29,602 nt of DNA from Pseudomonadota bacterium. Lineage in GTDB: Bacteria; Pseudomonadota; Alphaproteobacteria; Sphingomonadales; Sphingomonadaceae. The DNA lies in contig JAEZHP010000071.1 in the NCBI GenBank assembly GCA_023416515.1, forward strand, positions 1-29,602, given 5' to 3'. This document shows, in pieces, positions 1 to 8,840 of the stretch. Each line of letters opens with the position of its first letter. Position 1 is the stretch's first letter. Position numbers and translations under genes: made by a program. The notes under the pieces are model-generated. The model had not been told where the DNA came from and ran no database searches. It worked only from the letters and a program-made list of their open reading frames with translations.

Positions 1-173
1 CCTTCCACCGGCGCCGGCGCCAGGAAGCCGGTGAGGTACCAGCGCGAGGGGTTGTCCTTGAGCGTCTCCTCGGCGAGATCCGCGTCGCGCGGATCGGGGC
101 CGATCAGGTCGCGGCGGAGCGTCTCGACGAGGCGGCCGCGGACGGCGGTGGGAGATTTGGGGTCGAGCGTCAC
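1..173 (-). CDS. drmA: DISARM DrmA helicase, N-terminal part (cut by window edge)
   Basis: Only the first 57 codons are present; the gene continues past position 1. I start it at a GTG (173-171) preceded by GAGAAG seven bases upstream. The protein begins VTLDPKSPTAVRG and then carries LVETLRRDLIGP and SRWYLTGFLAP, the pattern I know from the start of DISARM DrmA helicases (a region with an R-D-L-I/V-G-P motif followed by P-S-R-W-Y-L-T-G-F-L). DrmA is a core DISARM protein that works with DrmB in sensing and restricting incoming DNA. The gene lies 51 nt after the 267-aa gene and in the same operon direction as drmD and drmMI, which supports the call. The helicase motors themselves are outside the window, so the assignment rests on the N-terminal pattern and context. 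Confidence 0.75.
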   Translation of the reverse strand, partial: MTLDPKSPTAVRGRLVETLRRDLIGPDPRDADLAEETLKDNPSRWYLTGFLAPAPVE

Positions 174-224
174 GCGTGCACTTCTCAGCTTGCATCGGCG
201 TCGGGCGAATCCGGCGGCTCCGCT

Positions 225-1028
225 CTATTCGTAGACTGTCTCTCGTCCTTCCTGATAGTCGCCCACGACCCAGACGAAACTCTGGATGTCGATGCGATCG
301 CGCGGGCGCAATCCCGCCAGCTCTTGCTCGGTCCGGGTCACCAGATCCAGCAGGCTTTCATAGACCGGCAGGTGGAGGCGCGCTTCGTACTCGGAGGCGA
401 AACGATGGCCCACGCGGGTCGCGAAATCCTGGGTGACCTGAGGCTTCAGAAACATGTGCGCGTCCGGCCGCCACAGGTATGGGAGATAGGTGACCACGGT
501 CCACTTCGCGGCGTCGTGCGGCTTGAGCGCGTGCTCCATCGCGAGAAGGTTCGGGTTGCTGGCGTCCAGCGTGAACCGAGCGGCTCGGACGAATTCGTCG
601 GCATGAGGACCGCGCAAGACGTCCTGCAGCCGCGTCTTCTCGAAGGGCGACAGCATGTTGGTGGCGCGGTAGACCGCCAGGACGGCCTCGCCGTAGCCCG
701 TTCCGTCGACAGCTTTATCAAGCGGCGCCGCCTGGTCCAGCCGCGCCTTCGCGGCGAGCTTGTAGTCGCGCTCCTGCGCCGCGTAGCCGTCGGAATGGAA
801 CCCGTTCGGGAAGAACTTCAGGAACCGGCTGCAGGCGCCGTCGAAGCCGAAATACTTCGGGTCGCTCTTGCCTGCGTCGTCGTGCAAACGCCGCCACACG
901 TCCTCGGCGTCGTCTCCCTCGGCGCATCGAACGCCGTTGGCGAGGCCGAAGAACCGGCCGTTCATGCTGACCAGCCGAAGCTCCTTTTTGCCCAGCATGG
1001 TCTTCCGGATCGTTTGCGCCTTGCTCAC
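225..1028 (-). CDS. Unrecognised 267-aa protein embedded in the DISARM operon
   Basis: I do not recognise a family. The GTG start at 1028-1026 overlaps the stop of the HEPN-like gene as GTGA, so the two are probably translationally coupled. A longer reading from 1100 is possible but overlaps the upstream gene by 76 nt. The protein (starting MSKAQTIRKTMLGKKELRLV) is soluble-looking, with no membrane segment or signal peptide. Visible blocks are ELRLVSMNGRFFGLANGVRC near the start, KYFGFDGACSRFLKFFPNGF around residues 55-75, a central helical part, WTVVTYLPYLWRPDAHMFLK near residues 170-190 and DIQSFVWVVGDYQEGRETVY at the end. No nuclease, ATPase or methylase motif is evident. It sits between the HEPN-like gene and drmA, where canonical class 1 DISARM has nothing, so I infer an accessory or partner role. 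Confidence 0.85.
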   Translation of the reverse strand: MSKAQTIRKTMLGKKELRLVSMNGRFFGLANGVRCAEGDDAEDVWRRLHDDAGKSDPKYFGFDGACSRFLKFFPNGFHSDGYAAQERDYKLAAKARLDQAAPLDKAVDGTGYGEAVLAVYRATNMLSPFEKTRLQDVLRGPHADEFVRAARFTLDASNPNLLAMEHALKPHDAAKWTVVTYLPYLWRPDAHMFLKPQVTQDFATRVGHRFASEYEARLHLPVYESLLDLVTRTEQELAGLRPRDRIDIQSFVWVVGDYQEGRETVYE

Positions 1029-1669
1029 GCGGCCTGCTCCCCGACGCGGGTTGCTGCATCTTCTTCGAAATATCGGTCGTTGCGACTTAATGACCGGCAA
1101 AAAAGGTCGGCTAAATGAACGCCCAGACGCCGCATATCCTCATGATAGAGATGAAGCCTAAACGAGTCCTCCGAGTCCTTTTTGCGCGGGAATACGATCT
1201 TGAATCCTACCAGCAGCGTTTTCCCGTGGCGCGGTGAAGGCTTGTGAATGGGCCGGATGGTTCGCCCATCGCCATGGGCAAAAGCGTCGCGCAGCCATCT
1301 GAAGAACGCTTCAGCAGTCATCGTTTCGAAGTCGGAATTGATCCGATCTTCATAGGCAGACCTGTCGTTCCGATCCACAAGCATGATCGCGGGTGCCGCA
1401 AGCGACAGGCGCCAAGGATCGTCTGTAATTAATGTCGTCTGCATCGATTCACGCGCATCGTGAGCCAGATGATCAGCAGGATTTTCCCAATCGCCGCGCT
1501 CACGGCGGTTTCCCGCCACCCATGCGCGGTTCTTGCTCCACAACAGGATGCTGCTGAAAAAAGCGAATGATTGCGTGACGTTGAACGGAGTCGACGGCGC
1601 CTCATCAAGCATTGCCTTTAGGCGATTAACGATGGCCCATTCCACATGCCCGTCGGCAATTTCGACCAT
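1025..1669 (-). CDS. HEPN-like protein (putative RNase) embedded in the DISARM operon
   Basis: The ATG (1669-1667) follows the drmMI stop codon with no gap, and AAGGAA lies seven bases upstream inside the drmMI end. The 214-aa protein has the segment FFRWLRDAFAHGDG, which contains R127-D-A-F-A-H132, an R-x4-H motif of the kind that forms the catalytic site of HEPN ribonucleases. The residues after it (RTIRPIH, then a beta-rich LLVGFKIVF stretch) resemble small HEPN proteins of the pEK499 p136 type. HEPN RNases often act as toxins or abortive effectors that cleave RNA. Its stop overlaps the next GTG by four bases, so it forms a coupled pair with the 267-aa gene. The HEPN call rests on one motif and general layout, so it is moderate; the gene itself is well supported. 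Confidence 0.8.
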   Translation of the reverse strand: MVEIADGHVEWAIVNRLKAMLDEAPSTPFNVTQSFAFFSSILLWSKNRAWVAGNRRERGDWENPADHLAHDARESMQTTLITDDPWRLSLAAPAIMLVDRNDRSAYEDRINSDFETMTAEAFFRWLRDAFAHGDGRTIRPIHKPSPRHGKTLLVGFKIVFPRKKDSEDSFRLHLYHEDMRRLGVHLADLFCRSLSRNDRYFEEDAATRVGEQAA

Positions 1670-4600
1670 CTAGTAAATTCCTTGGGTAGTAGAATCCACT
1701 TCTTCTATATCCTCTTCTTCCGCCTCAACCGCCGCCCCGATACCGGCGGCGCGTTCTGCCGCCGCGCGCTCGGCGTTGAGGGCGAGCAGGCGCGCCAGCA
1801 CCTCGTCGCGGAAATCGGACGGCCAGAACAGCCGGCCCTGGTAGGTGTGGTCGTCCTCGTTGGTCTCGTCGAGGAAGACCGGCTCGGCGCGCGCGGCGAG
1901 GTCCTCCCAGCCATAGGCCTCCAGCACCGCGCGATCCATGTCGGCGTGCAGCTCGCGCAGGCGCAGGATGCCGGGCGAGCGCTCGGCCGGATCGTGGAAG
2001 CGGTTGTAGGTCTTGGTCATGCCCTGGTCGTTCTCGACCATGAGCGCGGCCCGGAAGTCGTGGTAGGCCTGCCCGGCGGCTTCTAGCGCCGGAGAGGTCT
2101 CGAAGCTGGGCGGGAAGGGGAAGGTCTCGAAGCAGTCGGAGGGGGTGTAGCGGAGATCGTCCTTCATGGACGACGCGAAGAAGCGCGCCCAGACTTCATG
2201 CGGGCGGGCTTGGAGGCCGGCGAAAGCGGAAAATTGCTCTAAGGGGACGACTGAAAGGGTGTGTGCAAATACCGTCTTCGAATCCTTGAAAACCCACGAG
2301 AGATGCGGGGATACTTGGCAGCCAACGATGGCCCTATTTATAGATTCCAGTCGCCGCTGGCCTCTCACATTCCGCCTTCCGAACCGCCACCAGTACTTCG
2401 CATAGCTTCCGCCATTCTTCTCTCGGTCAGGCCGAACCTTCTCGTTCACGATCTCAAGGAGCGGGGCATATTGCCTAGCCTGATCGAGCTCCATGTCGCC
2501 AAAATTGATAACATAGCGATGGTGCCGTTGCATGGGATCTGTGTTGATCTCGCTGCCACCGATAAAGGGTGCAATGACACTTCTACACTCTGGATGTGCA
2601 GAAATCAGGTTCTCCATCATCGCGATGGAGCTTCCGGCACCTGAATTGTCATCGAACGTAAATCCCATCCCTAGTACGTTGTTGCCTACAAAGCACTGGC
2701 CGATATTTGTATGCAGACGAAGCGGCGAGCTGCTAGTGCCGACATCAAACAAGAAAGGGGTGATGTGGCGCACCTGACGCCCCTCGATATACTTGGGTTG
2801 CGACGAAATTCGCTTGGCGACATGAACGACAGACACGACAACGGCAGCTTCTCCAGGCCATCTGCGTCGCCGCACTGCAGAATATATTTCACCTTCATTA
2901 TTGACGATCCACTCAAGACCGCCGGTTCTAGTGTCACCTTGAGCTACGGTGTTTGTGCAAATCAGTCCGAAGGCACCATAAGTTCTCAGTAAACCAAAAG
3001 AGCGCCTCATAAAATACGCAACTAGATCACATCTACTTCCTGATTCCGGTGTTGTATAGAATAGAAAATCCAAGTAAGGATCTCCGTACGTAGTCGATAT
3101 TTTCATGCCTCCTAGAAATGGGGGATTCCCGACGATGACATCAAAGCCAGCATTCTCCCGCTGAAACACCTCGGGGAACTCGATCTGCCAGTGGAACGGC
3201 TCGATCGAGTGTTTTCCCGCTCGAAGGCTCCGCGCCGCCTGGTGCAGCGCTTCCCACTTCGCTTCGCCGAAGCCCGAGACCCAGCTCTCGATCTCCGCCC
3301 GCCGCTTCTCGCGCGCCTTCGGCTTGTCCTCCGCGAAGTAGGCCGAGAGCGCGGCGTCGCCTAGAACCCGCACATTGGCGACGACGCTCTCCACCGCCCG
3401 GTGCTTCCCCTCCAGAATGACCCGCATCGTGTTGTCCGGCGCGGCCTGGATCTCGGCGCGCTTCTTCGCCACCTCCGCCACGCGGTCGGCGACGAATTTT
3501 CTGAACAGCGGCAGGCCAGGCTTGGACGCATCCCAGTGCATCGCCGCGATCTGCTTGTCGTCCAGTCCGACCAGGCTGTCGCCGCATTTCAGCGCGTGGT
3601 CGAGGAAGGTGAATTCGTGGTCGCGCGCGAGGGTCGCGAGCCAGAGCGAGAGCTTGGCGAGGTCGACCGCGCGCGGGTTCCTGTCGACGCCGTAGAGGCA
3701 GCGCTGGGCGACAAGGCGGCGGGCGTGCAGCGGCTCGTCCTCGTCCGCCGGGATCGCCGGCCGCGTCTCCGGCCAGCGCGCCCAGGCCATCACCAGCCGC
3801 TCGCCCAGCGCCCGGCAGGCCTCCACCAGAAAGGCGCCCGAGCCCATGGCGGGGTCGCAGACCTTGAGCGACAGCACGTCCTCCGGCGTCGCGTCGGGGC
3901 CGATGCGCTCGAAGGCCGGCTCCAGCGCGTGCTGCACGATCGGCGCGGTCAGCGAGCGCGGCGTGTAGTGGCTGCCCGTCCGCCGCCGCTCGTCCGTCGG
4001 CTGGAGGAGCGGCGTGCCCGGCGCGAAGACGGCGCCGCCGGGCGAGGCGCGCTCGTCGACGATGGGTGTCAGCGCCGCCGCGAGCTCCTCGATGGTGGCC
4101 GCGGCTTTGACCGCCTTGTCGACCTTGTCGTTCAGCTTGCCGCGGTCGGCCTCCTCCTTCAGGTGCTTCGCCCGGTCGGAGGGCTTGGCGGAAAGAAGCC
4201 TCGCGAGGTCCACGAAGACCGGCGTCCTGTCGTTCTTGCCGGCTTTTATGGCAAGCGCCGGCCCCTCCATGGTCTCGACCGTGAAGCCCATGACGGTCTC
4301 GTAGACGCTGCCGATCTGCTCGACGTCGAGCGTGCGGTAGGACAGCTTCTCGCCGCCGAGCACCAGGAGGCGGTCGAGCACCTTCAGCACGCACTCGTCC
4401 GACACCTCCGCCGGCCGCGGCCGGTCTGCCGGCTCGTCCTGCCCCTGAAGGAAGGGGAAGGCCGCGGGATCGAACAGCTTGCCGCCGCGGCCGCGGATCC
4501 ACTCCCCCGAACTGTCCCCGCGGTGGACGAGGCGAAACAGCGTCAGCAGCCGCGCCCAGGCGCCGCGCCTCAGATGCATGGTGAGTTCGTGCCGCGCCCG

Positions 4601-5548
4601 GTCCTCCAGCAGCCGCGCATGCAGACTGCGCACGCCGTAGCCCTGGTCGTAGAGCGCCCGCGCCGCGGCGTCGGTGCGCGAGGGGATGAGGTCGCGGTCC
4701 TCCGCGTAAAGCAGGAAGACGAGCCGGAGCAGCACGGTTAGCAGGCCGTCATAGACATGCTCCGGGCGCTCCCGGGCGAGCCGCTCCATACGCCCCAGGT
4801 CCGCCTCATGCAGACCGCGCATCAGCTCGTGCAGCGCGCCGAGCACCTGGGCGGCCAGCTTGGTAGAGACCTCCGCCTGCGCGTCGCGGCTCTGCGCCAG
4901 CAATCCGGCCAGGCGCTTTTCTGGCGCGTCATTGTGGAGCCGGAAGGACTTGAGCAGCAGCTTAAGGCCGCCGAGCATCGGCCGGCCGCCGACCTCGCCA
5001 AGGGACCGCAACGGAAACCGGATCCATCCGCTGGTCTCGCCGCGCGGCGCGTAGATCAGGCGGAGCTCAGCGTCGGTGACGAGGACGCCGATCGGAACCT
5101 GCTTCTCCTTGCAGAGGCGCTCCAGCCGCTGATGCGGCGTCGCCTCCCAGCCTTCGAGCGCGCCGCGTTCGTCGGGCTCGACGCCCGCCGCCTCGACGCG
5201 CACGAGGATCTGCCATCCGCCTGCGGGCTCGGAGACCGCCCAGTGCGGCGCGATCTCGATGTCGCTCTCCTCGATCCGCAGGATCAGATCGTCCGGAACC
5301 GGCGCGCCGCCGGGGCTGCCAGCGACCTGTTTCGGCCTCCAGCCGAGGATCTGCGAGAAGAAGGCCCAGGCGTCGTCGAGCGCAGGCCCGGCCTCGGCGA
5401 GCCGGAGCTGTTTCTTGACCGCTTCAGTGTCGTTGCGCGTCTGCGGCTCGGGCAGAAGGGCGTGTTTTCGCAGGACCAGCGGCGCCACCACCAGGCCGAC
5501 CGGCTGGACATGGCCGAGCCACTCCTCGTTCGGGTCGACGCCCGCCAT
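1670..5548 (-). CDS. drmMI: DISARM adenine-specific DNA methyltransferase DrmMI
   Basis: A 1292-aa protein in the size range of the class 1 DISARM methylase. Residues 1-500 form a long N-terminal region. The methylase core follows: GSHYTPRSL (about 525-533, the motif X region), VCDPAMGSGAFLVEA with D565-P-A-M-G-S-G for S-adenosylmethionine binding, and DVIVGNPPFLGG with catalytic N808-P-P-F, diagnostic of N6-adenine gamma-type methylases of the Eco57I style. The C-terminal half holds a likely target-recognition region. In DISARM this enzyme marks host DNA as self. The ATG is two bases after the drmD stop and has GGGGAA upstream in the end of drmD. The next gene begins directly after its TAG. 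Codon use in the target-recognition part (about 2200-3100) is less GC-biased than the rest, as if that domain had been exchanged. Confidence 0.9.
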   Translation of the reverse strand: MAGVDPNEEWLGHVQPVGLVVAPLVLRKHALLPEPQTRNDTEAVKKQLRLAEAGPALDDAWAFFSQILGWRPKQVAGSPGGAPVPDDLILRIEESDIEIAPHWAVSEPAGGWQILVRVEAAGVEPDERGALEGWEATPHQRLERLCKEKQVPIGVLVTDAELRLIYAPRGETSGWIRFPLRSLGEVGGRPMLGGLKLLLKSFRLHNDAPEKRLAGLLAQSRDAQAEVSTKLAAQVLGALHELMRGLHEADLGRMERLARERPEHVYDGLLTVLLRLVFLLYAEDRDLIPSRTDAAARALYDQGYGVRSLHARLLEDRARHELTMHLRRGAWARLLTLFRLVHRGDSSGEWIRGRGGKLFDPAAFPFLQGQDEPADRPRPAEVSDECVLKVLDRLLVLGGEKLSYRTLDVEQIGSVYETVMGFTVETMEGPALAIKAGKNDRTPVFVDLARLLSAKPSDRAKHLKEEADRGKLNDKVDKAVKAAATIEELAAALTPIVDERASPGGAVFAPGTPLLQPTDERRRTGSHYTPRSLTAPIVQHALEPAFERIGPDATPEDVLSLKVCDPAMGSGAFLVEACRALGERLVMAWARWPETRPAIPADEDEPLHARRLVAQRCLYGVDRNPRAVDLAKLSLWLATLARDHEFTFLDHALKCGDSLVGLDDKQIAAMHWDASKPGLPLFRKFVADRVAEVAKKRAEIQAAPDNTMRVILEGKHRAVESVVANVRVLGDAALSAYFAEDKPKAREKRRAEIESWVSGFGEAKWEALHQAARSLRAGKHSIEPFHWQIEFPEVFQRENAGFDVIVGNPPFLGGMKISTTYGDPYLDFLFYTTPESGSRCDLVAYFMRRSFGLLRTYGAFGLICTNTVAQGDTRTGGLEWIVNNEGEIYSAVRRRRWPGEAAVVVSVVHVAKRISSQPKYIEGRQVRHITPFLFDVGTSSSPLRLHTNIGQCFVGNNVLGMGFTFDDNSGAGSSIAMMENLISAHPECRSVIAPFIGGSEINTDPMQRHHRYVINFGDMELDQARQYAPLLEIVNEKVRPDREKNGGSYAKYWWRFGRRNVRGQRRLESINRAIVGCQVSPHLSWVFKDSKTVFAHTLSVVPLEQFSAFAGLQARPHEVWARFFASSMKDDLRYTPSDCFETFPFPPSFETSPALEAAGQAYHDFRAALMVENDQGMTKTYNRFHDPAERSPGILRLRELHADMDRAVLEAYGWEDLAARAEPVFLDETNEDDHTYQGRLFWPSDFRDEVLARLLALNAERAAAERAAGIGAAVEAEEEDIEEVDSTTQGIY

Positions 5549-5550
5549 GC

Positions 5551-8500
5551 TCAGTTCCCCTCCGGCCAGAGATAGACGAGACCGACGGTCTCCAGCCGAT
5601 CGGCCACCACGGTGTAGGAATCCCGCACGCGCTGCGGGCCCGTCTGGATATCGCTCGTCAGCCTGTCGAGCTTGGCTTTCCAGTGCCTGCGGTCACGGCG
5701 GCGCTGCTCCACCTCCTCGGCGATCTCCGGCAGGAAGGTGAGCTGTTTGTCGTCCGGCTCCGCGTCGGCCTTGGCGATCCGCGCGCGCTGGTCCTCGAGG
5801 AGGCGCTGGAGGGATGTCGCCTCCGCCTCGCCGATCCTGCTTAGCCCCTTCATGGCTTCGGCCTTGGCTTCTTCCGCGCGGGCTCGGAGCTCCGGCTCCA
5901 AGTCGGCTGCATCCTGAGCCGCGAACTGGCGGATGCGATCGACGATCTGCGGCGCCGGTGAGCGTGGGACAGCGAAGGCCTGCTCGAGCTGTACGAGCGT
6001 CGCGGCCTCCCGTGTTGCTCCAAACGGCCTCAGCGGCTTCACGCCGCGTCCTGATTCCGTCCAGGCCGCCGTCACCAGGATCATCTCCTCGTGCAGCCGC
6101 GCGGCGCCGGGGCCATAGAGCGCGAGCCGCCCGATCAGCACCACGCGCGGCTGCGCGCCAGGGCCGATCACGACGCTCGCTCGGGAGAGGTCCGACGCGA
6201 AGCCTTGCGCCATGAACTTCGCGAGCAGCCGGCGGACGAGGCGATGCTCGAGATGCACCTGGACGACGCCCTCAGCTTCGACGCCGTCTTCCGTGATCGC
6301 CGGCTTGAAGCTGAAGGAACGAACCGGTGCGTTGTAACGCCAGTCCTTCAAGGTCTCGCCGCGCTTCCGGCGACGGACGCGCAGATCGTCGAGCGCCTCC
6401 GCCCAGCCGGGGGCCTGGAACACCGGATCTGAAGGATCCAGGCGATAGGTGGGTGTTCCGGCGATCTCGATGCCGGTGTGCGCGTCCAGCGTCGTGCCGG
6501 TGCGGTCCATCGCGACCGACATTACGTTCCGGAGGTCGTTCGGATCGACGCCAACCCGCTCGCGCGAGGCTTCGAGCACGCTCCGAAGATCGTCAAGCTC
6601 CTTCGCCTGCCGGGCGCGGCGCGCCAAGACCGCGTCGTCCATCTCCTCGACGGCCGTGCGGGTGAGCTCGTCCGACGTCTCGCCGGCGCCTTCGATCTCG
6701 CGAGCAAGGCTCCCTGCGCCGCGTATGCCGTCGCGCGCCAGACGTTGGTTGATCCGCTCCGCAATTACGAGGCCGGCGGAACCCAACTCATCCTGGATTT
6801 TCTCGGTCTTGCGGACCAAGGCTTGGAGGACGATGTCCTCCTCCCGCTGCTCGTAGATGAAGTAGCGGCACGTCACGACGGGAGAGGGCTGGAGCTTGCG
6901 GTCGATGCGGCCGTTGCGCTGTTCAAGGCGCGCCGGGTTCCACGGCAGATCAACATGAACGAGCTCGTGGCAGCGCATCTGAAGGTTGATGCCCTCGCGC
7001 GCGGCGTCGGTGCAGATCAGAATGCGGAGCGGGTCGGCGGCCGGGTCGGCGTTGAAGCGGCGCTTTAGCTCCTCGCGCCGGTCCGTCGGGGTCGCTCCGG
7101 TGAAACAGGCGATACGGCCGTCGGGCGCGAGATCGTCGAGCGCCTCGAGAAGCCGCCGTTCGAGCCAGCGGCGCGTGTCCTCATATTCGGTGAAGAGGAT
7201 CAAGCGCCGCTCGTTCCAGACGCCGCCCGGCGCCATGTTCGTGCGAATCCAGCCGGCGAGATGCTCGACGCGCGCATCCGGCTGATCCGCATGGCGGCGG
7301 GCGAGCTTCAGCATCTCGTCGACCATGGCGAGGTCCGACACCGCCGCCGCAGCAGCGCCCGCGGCTTCGGCGGCCTCTTCCTCCTCCCGGGCGATCAGCG
7401 TCTCGGCCGATTTCTCGTCGTCCGGCTCGTCCTCGATCTCGGGTGATTCCCCGACCGCTGCGCTGGCGGCGACGCCAGCCTCAGACGCCCGCAGAAGGCC
7501 TCGGCGGTGAACTTCCAGTGTTCTCGCGAAGGCCGCGATGGAGGACAGCAAGCGCTGCTGGAGGCCGACGAGGGTGAGCCGGACGTAGCCGGCCTCGCGC
7601 GGCGGCAGCCCTTCAGCCTTGCTCCGGACAGCTTCGCCATACGCCCTCAGCCTCGCCGCGAGCGCGAGCTCCGGAGCCGAGGACGGCAAGCCCGCGATCT
7701 TGATAGGCTTCACCTCACGGACGGGGAAGCGTTCGCCGAAGTGGCGCAGATCGGACTTCAGACGCCGGACCATCACGGGCTCGAGGTCCCGCGGCCTGAC
7801 GGGAACGCCGCGCGTGAAGCGCTGCGGGTCGAGGATCTCGAGGAGCGCCGAGAAGGAGTTGGAGTGCCCGTTGTGAGGCGTCGCCGACAGGAACAGCCGA
7901 TGTTCGAACCGCTCGGCAAGTCCGCGGACCGCCCGGGTGAACTGGCTCTCGATCGCGTACTTCATGCCGCTCGCGGGCGCGGCGTGATGCGCCTCGTCGA
8001 GGATGAGGAGCGAGCGCGGCCTGAAGGCCCCGAGCAGGTCACGGAGGCCCGCGACGTAGGTCTCGTCCGTCAGCAAAGAGTGGGAAAGGATGAATCGAGA
8101 GCCGGCGGTCCACGGGTCTGCGGCGTATCCCCGATCTCGGCGCAGCGCGCTGAGATGATCCCGATCGACGATCGTGAAGCTGAGGCCGAACTTGGTTTCC
8201 AGCTCGTCTTGCCACTGCCGCACGGTGCTCGCCGGCGCGGCGACGACGACGATGTCGACGCGCTGCCTGAGCAGCAGCTCCCGGAGGACCAGGCCGGCCT
8301 CGATCGTTTTCCCGGCGCCGACGTCATCGGCTATCAGCAGATTGACGCGCGGCAGCTTCAGAGCTTTCCGCAAGGGCAGGAGCTGGAACGCGTCCTGATG
8401 AATGCCCGCGCGGAAAGGAGCCTGGAACAGCTCGCGATCCGCCGAGGTCGCCGTGTTCCATTTCAACGTTCGTAGGTACGCAGAGAAGACGGCGGGATCG

Positions 8501-8709
8501 TCGGTTCCGCGTTCACCGACCTCCGCCCAGCCTTGCTCGCCTAAAATCTCCGCATCAAGCTCGGCGTCCCAAAGTACTTCTACCTTTTCACCTGGAGCAT
8601 CGTCATCGATGCAGGCCAAGCGAACCGCTTTGAAAGCATCAGATGATGCGCTTTCCACCAGCCAGCGACGCGTCCGAACGCGAACAAACTGGCCCACCCC
8701 TGGCGTCAT
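5551..8709 (-). CDS. drmD: DISARM SNF2-family helicase DrmD
   Basis: A superfamily 2 SNF2-type ATPase, the class 1 hallmark protein of DISARM. I start it at the ATG 8709-8707 (MTPGVGQFVRVRTRRWLVES), which has GGGGGAG six bases upstream. An in-frame GTG at 8754 would add 15 residues but has no ribosome binding site. The product is then 1052 aa. Motifs: Walker A ADDVGAGKT (about 127-135), DEAH box LILDEAHHAAP (about 235-245), FLSATPHNGHSNSF (motif III region), and in the second motor ILICTDAAREGINLQ plus the arginine-finger motif NPARLEQRNGRIDR. Long charged helical stretches follow in the C-terminal third. It is the second complete gene of the operon, and its stop is two bases before drmMI. 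Confidence 0.9.
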   Translation of the reverse strand: MTPGVGQFVRVRTRRWLVESASSDAFKAVRLACIDDDAPGEKVEVLWDAELDAEILGEQGWAEVGERGTDDPAVFSAYLRTLKWNTATSADRELFQAPFRAGIHQDAFQLLPLRKALKLPRVNLLIADDVGAGKTIEAGLVLRELLLRQRVDIVVVAAPASTVRQWQDELETKFGLSFTIVDRDHLSALRRDRGYAADPWTAGSRFILSHSLLTDETYVAGLRDLLGAFRPRSLLILDEAHHAAPASGMKYAIESQFTRAVRGLAERFEHRLFLSATPHNGHSNSFSALLEILDPQRFTRGVPVRPRDLEPVMVRRLKSDLRHFGERFPVREVKPIKIAGLPSSAPELALAARLRAYGEAVRSKAEGLPPREAGYVRLTLVGLQQRLLSSIAAFARTLEVHRRGLLRASEAGVAASAAVGESPEIEDEPDDEKSAETLIAREEEEAAEAAGAAAAAVSDLAMVDEMLKLARRHADQPDARVEHLAGWIRTNMAPGGVWNERRLILFTEYEDTRRWLERRLLEALDDLAPDGRIACFTGATPTDRREELKRRFNADPAADPLRILICTDAAREGINLQMRCHELVHVDLPWNPARLEQRNGRIDRKLQPSPVVTCRYFIYEQREEDIVLQALVRKTEKIQDELGSAGLVIAERINQRLARDGIRGAGSLAREIEGAGETSDELTRTAVEEMDDAVLARRARQAKELDDLRSVLEASRERVGVDPNDLRNVMSVAMDRTGTTLDAHTGIEIAGTPTYRLDPSDPVFQAPGWAEALDDLRVRRRKRGETLKDWRYNAPVRSFSFKPAITEDGVEAEGVVQVHLEHRLVRRLLAKFMAQGFASDLSRASVVIGPGAQPRVVLIGRLALYGPGAARLHEEMILVTAAWTESGRGVKPLRPFGATREAATLVQLEQAFAVPRSPAPQIVDRIRQFAAQDAADLEPELRARAEEAKAEAMKGLSRIGEAEATSLQRLLEDQRARIAKADAEPDDKQLTFLPEIAEEVEQRRRDRRHWKAKLDRLTSDIQTGPQRVRDSYTVVADRLETVGLVYLWPEGN

Positions 8710-8770
8710 TGAACGCTCCCCCTGCCCCGGAGGGGCTATAACATGAAGGGCCACGCGGCGATCACGTAGT

Positions 8771-8839
8771 CTAGATCGCCTCTGGAGGCCGCGAGACTTC
8801 GATGAGCTTCTTGCGGACAGTGGAAGCCGGTGCGGACAT
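8771..8839 (-). pseudogene. Remnant of the N-terminus of a DUF1156-type DNA methylase
   Basis: A 22-codon reading frame opens with an ATG one base after the stop of the ASCH gene. Its product, MSAPASTVRKKLIEVSRPPE followed by AI and a stop, resembles the opening of DUF1156 DNA methylases, which typically begin with a K-K-L-I-E-V-x-L-P-L-E-A-I motif. Only that start is left; the following 60 nt before drmD show nothing further that I can place. I infer that a full methylase gene once sat between the ASCH gene and drmD and was removed by deletion. The stretch is short, so chance similarity cannot be excluded. Confidence 0.45.
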
Positions 8840-8840
8840 G

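Noticed and set aside
324..1118. Long plus-strand frame opposite the 267-aa gene
   Set aside because: It mirrors the codon periodicity of the minus-strand gene and has no ribosome site or recognisable motif. Similar shadows lie opposite drmMI (3401-4741), drmD (7507-8475) and hhe (13140-14948).
3141..4502. 453-codon minus-strand frame inside drmMI
   Set aside because: Very R/G/A-rich, out of frame with drmMI and without motifs; a GC-driven shadow.
8710..8754. GTG at 8754 as the start of drmD
   Set aside because: No ribosome site precedes it, while GGGGGAG is well placed for the ATG at 8709.
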